From: Haliclystus octoradiatus
Taxonomy: Eukaryota; Cnidaria; Staurozoa; Stauromedusae; Haliclystidae
Direction of reading: 5' to 3'
NCBI GenBank assembly: GCA_916610825.1
Contig: OU744450.1
Location: 12,711,489 to 12,775,488 of the forward strand
Length of the DNA: 64,000 bases
The position numbers and the translations under genes were made by a program. Within the stretch, counting starts at the first letter, position 1. Each line of letters starts with the position of its first letter. Shown one piece after another: positions 12,401 through 24,400 of this stretch. The notes beneath the pieces are model-generated. The model searched no databases. It saw only the letters and a list, made by a program, of their open reading frames with translations, and was not told where the DNA came from.

Positions 12401-15400
12401 CCTGAGTAAGTGTAGCCTGATATGAGCGTGACTGCTATTATCGAATATGTATGTAACCTATGTTTTAGTTTATTCCCCTCGTGGCAACTGTACGAACATG
12501 TTGTATTGAAGTCTTAATTATATACTATCAATCTATCAGCTTGATTGTGACACTCATGGGAGCTTGTTGGGCTGAAAATCACATATTAGTTCACAGACGC
12601 TATGGTTTTACAAACAAACTTCGGAGCTGGATTTAAGATTTTTTGATAAAGTGTTTTTACTGGAGTTAAGATTTTTGATTGATTGAAAAATTATAAACAC
12701 ACATTATACAGTCTGTCGGTAGGGAGATTATTGTATTGATTTTCCTCATTATCAGTTGGTGAACTATTGTCCAGTGAAGCATAAGAATCATTGTAATCAA
12801 TTATGTGTACAAGTATTGTGTTTTGTGCTCGTCAAGTAGTTGTTCTTGTCATATACGTCACTGAAATGTACCTGCCATGGTGACAACACTTTTGCAGCTG
12901 GAGCTTCAACCTGATTTCAAGAAGGTTAGGATTTCAATTTTCTTTCAATCTCTCTTACCTCTCTGATTGATTAAGTTGCATACATTGGGATTGGGTAGAC
13001 CGTAGAATGAGATGGATTACGAAGCTTGATAAGTTTCTTCAAGACTGAATGTTAATTATAAGATTGTTAAGCATGATCTGATAAATAGCAGACACCAAGC
13101 GGCGACCAATAAGTAACAACCATGAATATATTGACTTTTAAAGCACAATATATTATATATTATTCATTTTTAAAGTAGGACAAACTTGGAAATAGGAACA
13201 CATGATTATTTTTAATCATGTGGGAGGAGTGAGCCTCAAGCGGTATTTATTGTTTCTCTGCTAGCTATAATCATATGACAATGATATAAGCAATTCTGAT
13301 AACCAAATAAATTTCCAAATCAATAATAAGGAAAGAATAAATAAATAAATAAATAAAAAGAAATATTATCAAGTCATAAAATAAAAAGTACATCAAACGG
13401 GGGATTTGAACCATCGGATATACAAAACATTGGATCCACCGATTGAGCGTTTGATCAATTAGTGCCACGCAACTATTTTGAGAAATGTTATAACGTATAG
13501 AATAAACATGAATAATGTATAAGTATGTAATCATAAGTTCAAGCTCTCCCTAAGCTTACATGTGCTACTGAACTTATTGAGTAGCCTCATTTACATGAAT
13601 AGTAAGTTACAGACTAAAGATGGCTAACATTATAACATCTCCCTTTTTCACTGATTATATCATTATAATGTTTTTATTTATTTTATTTTATTTTTACTGC
13701 ATAGGTACAGTACATTAAGACTGTAGGTATCTGCTTGGTTTCGTGATTGTGCGATCAGATTTTCTATTCTCAAGCTCCATGTCAGGCTGGTGATCTGTAA
13801 CATTATTGGGTTGAACTGGTATAGTTCTAAGATTTGATTCTTCTTGGAATTGGTTGTTTGGTTGTGGTGTGTGAAAATATATTTCCGGCTTATCACCATT
13901 ATACTTCTCTGAATCTACAAGAAGGTGACTTCTTGTACGTCGTAATATTTGACCTGTTGCTGTTTCAATAATGTATGAATTGGGTGCGTCTGCATGTTTG
14001 ATAATGTTTGCTGGTAGCCATAATTTTCCTTGCCTATGACGCACTGCCTGGCCAGGCCAGAGGACACTTCTATGAGCAGCTGAGTTCTGATAATACCAAG
14101 CGGCAGAGCCTTGCCTAGTAGCAAGTATTCGGCGGACATCAGTTGACTTCCAGAATTGTGGTTTGAGATGGTGTGTTATGCTATGTAATCCAGTTCGCAA
14201 GTTTCTTCCTTGTAGTAGAACAGCTGGTGAGGGCAAACCATCACCAAGTGGAGTGCTGCGAAGAGCTGTGAGAGTTTCTTGCAGATCTTTCCCTTCCTCC
14301 TTCATCTTGATAAAGTGTATTTTTGTGTTCTGCACATGTCGCTCCGCAGATCCATTAGATTGCGGATAGATTGGGCTTGATGTTATTTGTGTTATGTTAT
14401 TTGCCAATGCATAATCCCTCATTTCTTGGCTGCCGTATTGTGGTCCGTTGTCACTGATGAGCTTTTCTGGTATGCCATAACTTGCGAATATTTTTTTAAA
14501 TTCCGTTATTACATCGAAAGACTTTGTTTGATTTAACCGTGTAACAGTGGTCCATTTTGAATATAAATCAACAGTTAATAAGTAGTGTATGCTGTTAATC
14601 TCAAACAAATCAGTTGACACTGTTTGAAATGGATACTCTGGTATTGGGTATGTAATAAAGTTATCTTTTGCATTAAAGTTCCTATGTTGTTGGCATATAC
14701 CACATGACGAAACTAAATCTGTTATTTGGGCTACGTATCCTGGCCAATATACGGCGGACTTAGCACGTTCGATACACTTGGATATACCAAAATGACCATG
14801 ATGAATCTCTTGTAGTGTAGACGATATCAGTGATGTAGGGATGACTATTTGACTATTTCTGAATAGTATGCCATCATAATACGATAAATTGTTTCTTTCA
14901 CCCCAGAATGGCTTTACTGCATTTGGTAGTAGGGCTTTCTTCTCTGGCCAACCATTTTGTAAATAGAGAATAACCGCTTGAAGGGTAGGATCCTTCTTTG
15001 TTACCTCGGACGTATCAATCTTTTTTTCCGGTACAATAACGTCACATATGCGAATAATCTCTGAATCTGAGTAGTCGGCACATTCGATAGATAGCGGAGC
15101 TCTCGACATTGCGTCAGCCAGTACAAGATTGATCCCAGGTTCAAAACAAAGAGTGAAATGATATCGTAAGCATTTGAGGCGCATCCTAGCCAATCTTGGT
15201 GATATATCAGATATTGGTTTTGCCATTATTCCCAGTAATGGTTTATGATCGGTGATTACCGTAGTAGCTTGACCATAGACAAATTGATGGAATCGTGTTA
15301 ATCCAAATTGAATTGCTAGCATTTCCTTCTCAATTTGTGCATAATTTCTTTGTGTTTTATCTAGCGAGCAAGAAGCGTATTCAATTGGCTGACCATCTTG

Positions 15401-18400
15401 CAGAAGGACTGCCCCTAGCCCATGGCTAGATGCGTCAACAGATACAGTAACATGAGCATCCACATTGAATAATTTTAGAGTTGGTGCTGAGATAATTAAA
15501 CTCTTTATTTGTTTGAATGATTTTGTGTGGTTTTCATCCCACGTAAAGGCAACTTGATCTTTCAAAAGGTCTCTTAGTGTTCCAGTGTGTTGCGATAAAT
15601 TCGGGCAGAATTTTGCAATGTATGTTACCATGCCTAGTAAGCGGCGTAAATCTTCCTTATTTTCTGGTTGTGGCATGCTGCATATAGCTTTTACTCTGTC
15701 TGGATCTAGTGAAACGCCCTCTGCGCTTATAATTTGTCCAAGGTATTTGGTTTTGGTTTGACTGAAATTGCATTTGTTTCTGTTTAGTTTTAAATTCAAC
15801 TTCTTGCACCTGTCTAGAACAGCAATCAGGCGTCGGTCATGTTCTTCCTGATCTTTGCCATGTATTAAAATGTCATCAATGTATATTTCTACACCTGGCA
15901 AGTCTTGAAAATGTTCTGCTACAATTCTGTGGAAAACCTCTGGTGCCGAACAGATCCCAAATGGAAGCCTAAGAAATTGATACCTGCCAAACGGTGTCCC
16001 AAATGTTGTAACAAAACTGCTTTCTTTATCAAGTGCTACTTGCATGAAACCACTCATTGCGTCGAGCGTAGAAAATATGGTTGAGCCATGAATTTTGCTA
16101 AATATTTCTTCAGCTGTCGGTACTTGATAATGTTCTCTTTTAATGGCTTGATTCAACGACAATGGATCCAGACAGATTCTGAGTGAGCCATTGGGTTTGG
16201 TAACAACGACTATTGGCTTGACCCATTCTGTGGGGGTTGTGACTCTAGTTATCATTTTATCATTTTCCATAGTATCTAGTGTTTGTTTCAATTGGTCTTT
16301 TAGTCTAAACGGTACACGGCGTGCAGCATGGATAGTTGGTGTATGATTGTCTCGTAATTTAATGTTGTGCACACCTGGTAGTTTGCCATTTCCAACGAAA
16401 ACAGACTCATAACGTTTTGCGATCTCATGATTAGGTTGATTTACTGTAAGTATTTGCTCTGGTTGTGATACAATATTTAGAGATCTTAATGATGGGTAGC
16501 CCAATAAAGTGGCTGTGCCATTGAGGACAATAATAAATTCTAGTAGACGATACTTTGCTTGATACAGGACCAAAATGTTACTTTTGCCAATAACTTTAAG
16601 CTTGGTACCACCGTATGCTTCTAATACTGTATTGCATTTTTCAAGAGTTTGTTTCGGAAGTAATCTTTTGTGAATTTCTGATGGCATAATATTGCATCCA
16701 GCTCCTGTGTCTACTTTGGCTATGAATGATTTATCATTTTCTAAACCCAATTTTATAATCCATTCTTTTTTCTGTCCTGCTTTGTTTACCTGGAGAACAA
16801 AACGATGATCAATTTCTTTAACTTGACTGTTTATAGTGTTTATTGATTCTGGATTATTTTGGTCACTGCTTGATTTACTTCTGCAAACTGTAGCAAAATG
16901 GTTGAGTTTATCACAACTATGGCATTTTTTTCCATAAGCCGGACAACTACCTTGTAAATGTTCACCCCCACAATATTTGCAATTCGTTATTTGTCTCCTC
17001 TCCTTTCTTGTCTTAACTTTAGATGAGTTGCTTGTGGCAGAAATTCTGTCGACAGATGTAGCTTGGTTATTAATCTGACTACCAATTTTTACTGCACTCT
17101 CCTTGTGACGGCAAATCTGGATTGCTTTTTCCAGACTTAAGTCGTCAGTGTATAATAATTGTTCCCTGATGCTGTCCGAATAAATCCCTCAGACTATTTG
17201 GTCTCGAAGAAGTCTGTCTTCTAGCATTGCGCCATCATCTGATTGTATCCCTGGATAGTTACAGTATTTTAACTGATTTCTGAGATCAGTAAGAAAAGTA
17301 TCAAAAGCTTCATCTGATGCTTGTTTTCTAGAAAAGAATTTATAGCTCTCAAAACTGTCATTTCGTTTAGGGTTGTAATATGTTCTAAATCCTTTTAAAA
17401 CTTCTTTCAAATTGTTTCTATCCTCTAGTTGTAATCCTCTGTAAATTGTTCTTCCATTTTGTCCCAGTAAGGTCAGTAATATTGCTACCTTTGTTTCTTC
17501 AGGTTGCTTCTTTTTATTGGTAGCAATAAGGTAAAACTCAAAACCTTCTTCCCAGTCGTTCCAGCTTTTGCTTCCAAGTCTTGATTATTATTTGCTTCAA
17601 AAGGTCCAGGTGGTCTTAACCCACCTTCATTTAATGCCATTTTATTCAATTATGTGTTAAATCCCACTTGACACCATGTTATAAAGTAGAGAATAAACAT
17701 GAATAATGTATAAGTATGTAATCATAAGTTCAAGCTCTCCCCAAGCTTACATGTGCTACTGAACTTATTGAGTAGCCTCATTTACATGAATAGTAAGTTA
17801 CAGACTAAAGATGGCTAACATTATAACAAGAAATGTGTGATGTCAATTTGAAAGCCAAATACGTAAGTTACACCATTCTTATTAGGCCTACCCACAGAAG
17901 AAGAATACGAAGAGATGTCGTCTTGATAATATTTGCAACTTTGGAAAACAGTAACAGTTAATTACCAGACATTTCCTAGGAGCTAATACATATTTTCGAT
18001 CTTGGCGTCCAGGGGCGGACCCAGGCAGGTGCAACAGAAGTGCTTGCATCAGTCAAAACATTTAAGCTTTGATTGCGCCGCTGTTCTTTTAATAACTTTC
18101 TTACTTAAAAACAATGCCGTTGTGACAAATTTCTGTCTAGTTTACGTCAAAATTGTTTGTAGTAAGGTGAAAGTAGCATTAGTATTGTCATAAGCATTGT
18201 CTGATTGGCCTGTTTATGTAGGCCTACAGTGCGTTCTCATATTTCTGCCAATCGGTGATCATAATTTCGCTCCAGTCTGATTTCTCGTCCAACAGATGGG
18301 TTCGATTTCGCACCAGTCAGATGACGTATCTGTAGAATTCCAATCAAAGTACTCGACTAGTAACCAATCAAAGTGCTCTATCTAGCATTCCTAGCATTTT

Positions 18401-21400
18401 TCGCACCAGTCTGCACTGGTCTGCACCTCTAGAAAAATGATAGCAATAAAAAGCATCACATGATCTTTATTTTTGTGATGTCGTCATGTGAAACGAGAAA
18501 CAATGAAGTTTGAGTTTGCCTCCTTTTGATCACCTAATCAAATCCACAATGGCGACGATCAAAACTGTTTTGTTATTGTTGTTATAGTATTTTAAATTGC
18601 TTTCATGGTGGAAGCAATGAGGATCGAAGGGTTGAAATTAGTTTTAGCGGTGGAGATTGTTAAGGACCTTTTTGAAAAGGAATGCTGAGCATAACGAGTT
18701 AGAAATATGTAACTTCTCAGAGTTTCTATGCAACTATGCAATTTCCATTATCAGAGCTTGCACGTTTGGCAAATCGCGCCCCAGTCTGGAAGGCCTATAC
18801 TTGAATCTTCATTGATTTTGATTTTGATTTATGTATGTATACAATTATATGTGCTCAATTTTTCTATGTTTGTTTTTGTTTACGTTTACCCTATGTTAAT
18901 TTTCGATTTTCCCATGTTTTAGTAAATTGCTTATTCAAAGGCTCAAGCACACATGTTATCTTTCTTGATGACCATCTACATTACTTGTTTAGGGCCAAGC
19001 CAAAATGATAATTTGTCGGATTATATTGATGACTATATTATTCAAGTTAGCCTTAATTTGCATCCCGAAAGTTGCGTTTGATGTCCTCTACAGACTCCTA
19101 TTTTCAAAAAAATAGGAGCATGATAACCTAGAAGTGCGGCACTTTACCCCACTTCATCAGGACTCCGCCCACTTTCTTGCACCAGTCAATTTTTCGGCTG
19201 CATCCGACCCTGTTGGCGTTCACAAAACGAGACTACTAGTGTCAAGAATAATACTATATTAATATTATTATTATCAAACTCGGAAAACAGTAAAAGCTCA
19301 CCAACTAAGAAAATGTTTACTGTTTCATTTCCTAGGAGCGTTAATTAATATATGCTGTGTAAGTTTTCTTTGTTGACATTTCGAATTATATAATATAAAA
19401 CAAATTATTATCGATATTTATTGTTGACTGTAGGTTGCAAAAGCCTGGCAAATGTGATAGTTTATTTGTATCTATATGGTGAGAATAATACTAGGCCTAT
19501 ATCTACATTAATATTATTATTATTAAACTCAGAAAACAGTTACAGCTTACCAACTAAGAAAATGTTTAATTTTTCATTTTCTTATTCTGCTGTGGAATTT
19601 CGTTTGTTAAAGTTACTCTATTGTTATCTAGTTTTATAGTTGCAAAAGTGTTGCAAGTAATGATGTTTATTTTTATTGATATAGCAAGAATAATAGGCTA
19701 CTAATTAAGCAAAAAGAACCCCGGCGGATTGATGCAAAATTGTATTATCTTTCCGATAAGCAATACGTTATGTGTTGACATTGTGCTGTTTTCGAAAATA
19801 ATGAGTCTCAACTAAAATCAAGGCTCAATATAGTAAATTTGATAAGTACAGTAGTGTTAAGCCCATTAAACGTGTACTGTATTATTGGAGCAGAGTGGTT
19901 GTGTAAGTGACCTCTGCCACTGAAAGCGTTGGGGAAAAAGCTGCAGTCTTTACTAAGAGACTGCAGTCTTCAGACGACAATAACCTCTTTAACCTAATAC
20001 ACTAAATTTGCAGGCCTGCTTTTCATCCTGTTTGACTGTCTCCATGAAAATGCTGTTTCTACAGTCAGTTTCTTTTCTTTTTCGACAAAACTATGAAATT
20101 TTATGAGGAGTCAGACTCGATCTAGGTTAACAGAAAGTTTTATTATGCAATAGTTGATTAATGCAGTAGGTTGGGTAATTTTACTCACCATCACAGGTCC
20201 TGTTGTAACAGAATTGCAACAAAAACAGACTTTACCAAATGTATGAATATAATGATCACGACAAAACAGCATGTCGTCTTTCTTGAATGAATCAATTGAC
20301 AAAATATTTCTACAAATGGAACATCTACAAATATAAAAGAATGAGAATCAGCAGATATGATAAGAATAATGATGGCGTAAATATTATATCTGTGAGTGGC
20401 CAGTGTTGATTAACTCATCATGAAGTATCAGATTAATGGTTCATTATTTCGCTACTTTGTCTGAAAACGTGTATACAGTTATAAGGCGTTTTATAGGCCT
20501 ACTAGTGAAGTGTACCCGCTCCGCTGGGTGAAATTTAAATATAAAAAAAAACAGAATATTTAATTGCCAGAAGTTGAAAATTAATGCACTTGTACTTCGA
20601 ATTGTGATTGATATTAAAGGGTTACCACATACTTGCCATGTTTGTATTCATATTTACTAAACGAGAAAATGTTGGGAGACACGAGTGAAGCGCTAAAAAA
20701 TCACGAGCTCCGAGCGAGTGATTTTTAGCTTCCCGAGTGTCTCCCAACTTTTTCGAGTTTAGTAAATATGAATACAAACATTTGCAAGCATGTGGTAACC
20801 CTTTTCTAAAATAAAACAAATGTCGGAATCTCATTCGACGGCGAATTTTCAATTCATGAATTCACAATTTAAAATTCAATTTCAATTCATAAACCAAGCA
20901 TAAAGAGAATCCAACAACAAGATAGATTTTGTCGAATAAAGAAAGGCATATACAAGAACGTCTGTAATATAAGTGGTACAATAGTTCTTTAGCAAATTAA
21001 TTCACTAATTGTTATTTAAATTTTAGGTTTACCTTGAATTAGCGTAGCCTATAATTGTCTTTCATTCTGTGTTTTTATCTTGCATGTTACACGACCAATA
21101 ACTCATTCACCACGCTTTTCAATAAATATAAACATCTTGAGCTAAATGTCGTTTTGTAAATCGTAGCAATTATTGAGATATTTATTGGATTGTTATCAAA
21201 AAGTTAAAAATTCTGTACTTTATCACAGATCAAACTTTTTGAAGCTTGCGGTTTTTCCCGGTTTTCGGAGCCATGTTTTACCCTAGGATTTCATGCACGC
21301 TCATTCGACCAATCAGATCGCAGAAAACCTTCGTGATATTTTAGAAAGTAGATTGACAATTAATTTGCATGTTAACATGAACCATGAAATGATTAGTGTT

Positions 21401-24400
21401 TGAACAAAAACTGATGTATTCATATAGAGATTATATTATTATTTGTAACATAACAAAATGAGAAGATAACATAGATAGGCCTAACATAAAAGTACTTTCT
21501 TCCAAAATTTCCATCTAAAAATGGCTATGAAGTGTTCCATAATATTAGATTTAAAAACACCAACGATTGTGAACCACACATCTCAAATTTTTATTGGTCT
21601 GATTCGAAGAAGTTTGAATACGATTTGAGTTTCTTTTCCGAGGCATCACTCAGGCCATGGCCATGCGGTCATTTATAGGCTACTTTTAAACAAATTGAAT
21701 ATGAATATACTAATACTCGTTATACTAATACCGCTCACGCTCATATATAAGATCTGATGAATTGCTGAAATATTTAAAATATCCTTAAAATATTTATGTT
21801 GGTTTATGAATAGCAATATAATTGCTGTTTTTCTTTGAATTGCATAAATAACTGAATAACATAATTAAATCAAATCAAAAGCTATGATATATGATAATGA
21901 TAAAAATGATGTCAAAATGTAGACAGGAAAATAAATTTTACCTGTCAAAATTTAAAACATGATATATTATCACAGCATCGCCGGAATAAAGAACAATAGA
22001 ATAACCTATATCCATAAAATTAACAATAGCCTTAATAACATTAGCACCCTATTTTGTATGTATCTAGAAGGTATAGTGTTTTTATCCTTGAATAGATTGC
22101 CTGATGATCGCCTCGGCGTGAAACTTCAAGTAGCAAACATGACTGTCTGATTCTCTGACAATTATTATTCAAGCTCTGCTATAGTTTGCATTGAGCCCTA
22201 TGTTCAATCAGTAAGACAGCGTTTTACAAATATAGTAGATATTTATGAGCGTCTTTCTCAGAAATAAATAAACACAGTGTAGCAGAAAACACACTCAAAA
22301 TGTAATAAAATTAAACTAAAAGTATTTACAGAAGAGTGAAATATTGTTTTGTTTAAAACTTACAAATTAAGATATTAAATGTAATGAAAGACATGAAATT
22401 TGAACTTTTTCCGTCAGGTCATTCAATTATTATTGTTCTTCAATGAATTAGGCTACATCTTAATATTAAAATCTCAATTAAACTCATCCGATGATGAGCT
22501 CTGGGTTAGGTGCTTGGTTGGTGGGATACCTATCTATTTACATGCTTCTATTTAGATATTCATATCCGTTATTTTATTTATGTATGCCCATATTTGTACA
22601 ATTTTACAACTAATATTATTAAAGGTATTTAATAATTTTCATCTCTTGAAAATTTAACTATTTTTTAAAAACGTATAGGCCTATAAATAAATTTTTTCTT
22701 GTAAATATATATTAAAAGTATCATGGCTTGAAAATGGTGGAAATATGCACCGAAACGTCGTCAATAAAAAAACAATTTAAGTTGAATTGAATTTTCTTTT
22801 AAGTTTAATCAATCTGAAAACTCTAATTAGATTATTGAAAGTCAACAATGAACTGCAATGTTTCCGAAGGTTGGAGAAATGCAGTAATCGTGTTATCAAA
22901 TGCGAATGTGCCATTGAGTTTCTGCGCCTTTGCTCAAATGTAGGTGTTACACCTACTTTCGCAAAGGTAGAAGCAAATAAGGCATCAAAATCGAAAAGAT
23001 CCACAAGAACATACGAGGAGAACATTGTTCAAGAGGAGATAAAGAGTCAGTTATTCAATCTTAAAAAATTGAAACAGGAGAGGAAGGAAATGCTACTGGA
23101 ATTGAAAGATATTTGTTCATCATTTAGATACCTATGTATTATTCGATTTTTATGTATAAGTAGAAAGCAGTTGGAGAAGCAATTATATAAAACTCATGGT
23201 AAGAAAGTAAGCCAACTAATTTCATCACAACAAGATTTAAACAAACATATCATTAATTTATCAACCTATCACTTAACATTTTTTGAAACTCTGGTATTAT
23301 CTAGAGGTTTACAATTTTCACTACCGCGGAGATCTACTAAGAAAGATGAGATGGATATATTTGCAGAATTTGAGAAAGCAAATAGAATTGCAACAAGGAA
23401 AGTCTCCGGAGAAGACAAATGTCTTGTGGCATCGACATTGAAATCCATTGCATTAAATTTTGCACGTATGCAAGGACCATCACCACCAAAAGCACTCTTA
23501 CAAGCATTTAATTCTCTTAAAAAGAAGTCAAACATCATTGTTACAAAACCCGATAAAGGAAACGGCGTGGTTATAATGGACAAAGACCATTACTACAAAC
23601 TTCTAAAGAAGTCATCTATCGATCTTACTGATAAATTTCAACCGTACAAAGAACAAAAACGAAAACGAGGACGTCCTGCTCTTCACAATCATCTTTTATT
23701 AGAAAGTGAGAAACAAACAACTAAGATTTTAAATAAAATATACCAAAAACTGTATCCGATAATCTTTGCCCAATAGGCTCCAGATTAGGCCCTACCATAT
23801 CTTTATGGGCTTCCCAAGACTCACAAACCTGTTTTACAAATGAGACCGGTATTATCTGCTATTGATAGTTATAATTTCAAGCTAGGAAAATGATTAGATG
23901 ATAAATTGAAACCGTTATCAATGAATGATTTTATGATTAATGATGTGTTTGCTTTTAAAGAAATGGTTAGTGGAAAACGTATCGAAAAATACGATATCCT
24001 TGTTTCATTCGATGTTTCTGCACTGTTTACTAATGTTCCACTTGATGAAACAATTGATTTGTTAGTTGAAAAAGATTTTCTAGATAATTGGTTTAACGAA
24101 AAATATAATATGAAATTGGAAAAGAGTGAATTGAAGGAATTACTTGAAGTTGCTACCAAATAGGGCCTATCAATTGTTCAGTTTAATGGTGACCTATATG
24201 AACAGATCGACGGAGTGGCAATGGGTTCTCCATTAGGACCTTTGTTAGCTAATTTTTTTATGTGCAATATTGAGCATCTTATGGCTTTAAATACGCTTAT
24301 ACCAGACATTTATTACCGCTATGTTGATGATACCATCGCTATTGTAAAAGGAAACAGGGTTGCCAAACAATTGTTTACAAACCTGAATACAATAGGCTAT

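Larger units (their letters stand above)
8081..12552 (+). mobile_element. Ty3-type LTR retrotransposon, near intact, target duplication CTCAT
   Basis: The 4.47-kb element has 179-bp LTRs (TGTTACG...GTGACA) that differ at one visible position. The 5-bp duplication CTCAT flanks both sides (8076-8080 and 12553-12557). Directly after the 5' LTR is TGGTGTCAGATG (8260-8271), a primer site matching the 3' end of tRNA-Leu. A purine tract AAGGGAAGGGAGA (12361-12373) precedes the 3' LTR. The internal order is gag with a zinc knuckle, aspartic protease, RT, RNase H and integrase, in three frames. Short LTRs and the sequence style suggest the Mag lineage (inference). It is recent by LTR identity, but gag has one in-frame stop. 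Confidence 0.93.
7870..12602. mobile_element. TA-flanked MITE (Tc1/mariner-type ends) split by a Ty3 element
   Basis: The left end 7872-7903 reads gggtctgtgaactaatgtg..., and its reverse complement is at 12569-12600 with two differences. Both ends abut TA (7870-7871 and 12601-12602), the target duplication of Tc1/mariner elements. Removing the Ty3 insertion and one CTCAT copy leaves a 252-bp element with 32-bp inverted termini and no coding capacity. This is direct evidence that the Ty3 insertion is the younger event. Confidence 0.75.
13486..17828 (-). mobile_element. Ty3-type LTR retrotransposon, minus strand, target duplication AGAAA
   Basis: The 4.34-kb element has 152-bp LTRs (TGTTATAA...ATAACA) with three visible differences. 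AGAAA flanks both sides (13481-13485 and 17829-17833). On the minus strand the primer site TGGTGTCAAGTGGG (17676-17663) abuts the 5' LTR, and the purine tract GAAAAAGGGAGA (13649-13638) abuts the 3' LTR. Gag and pol share one frame, unlike the neighbouring plus-strand Ty3. Pol is intact while gag has a stop and a frameshift. It sits in LIMK intron 2 in the sense orientation of the gene. Confidence 0.93.
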
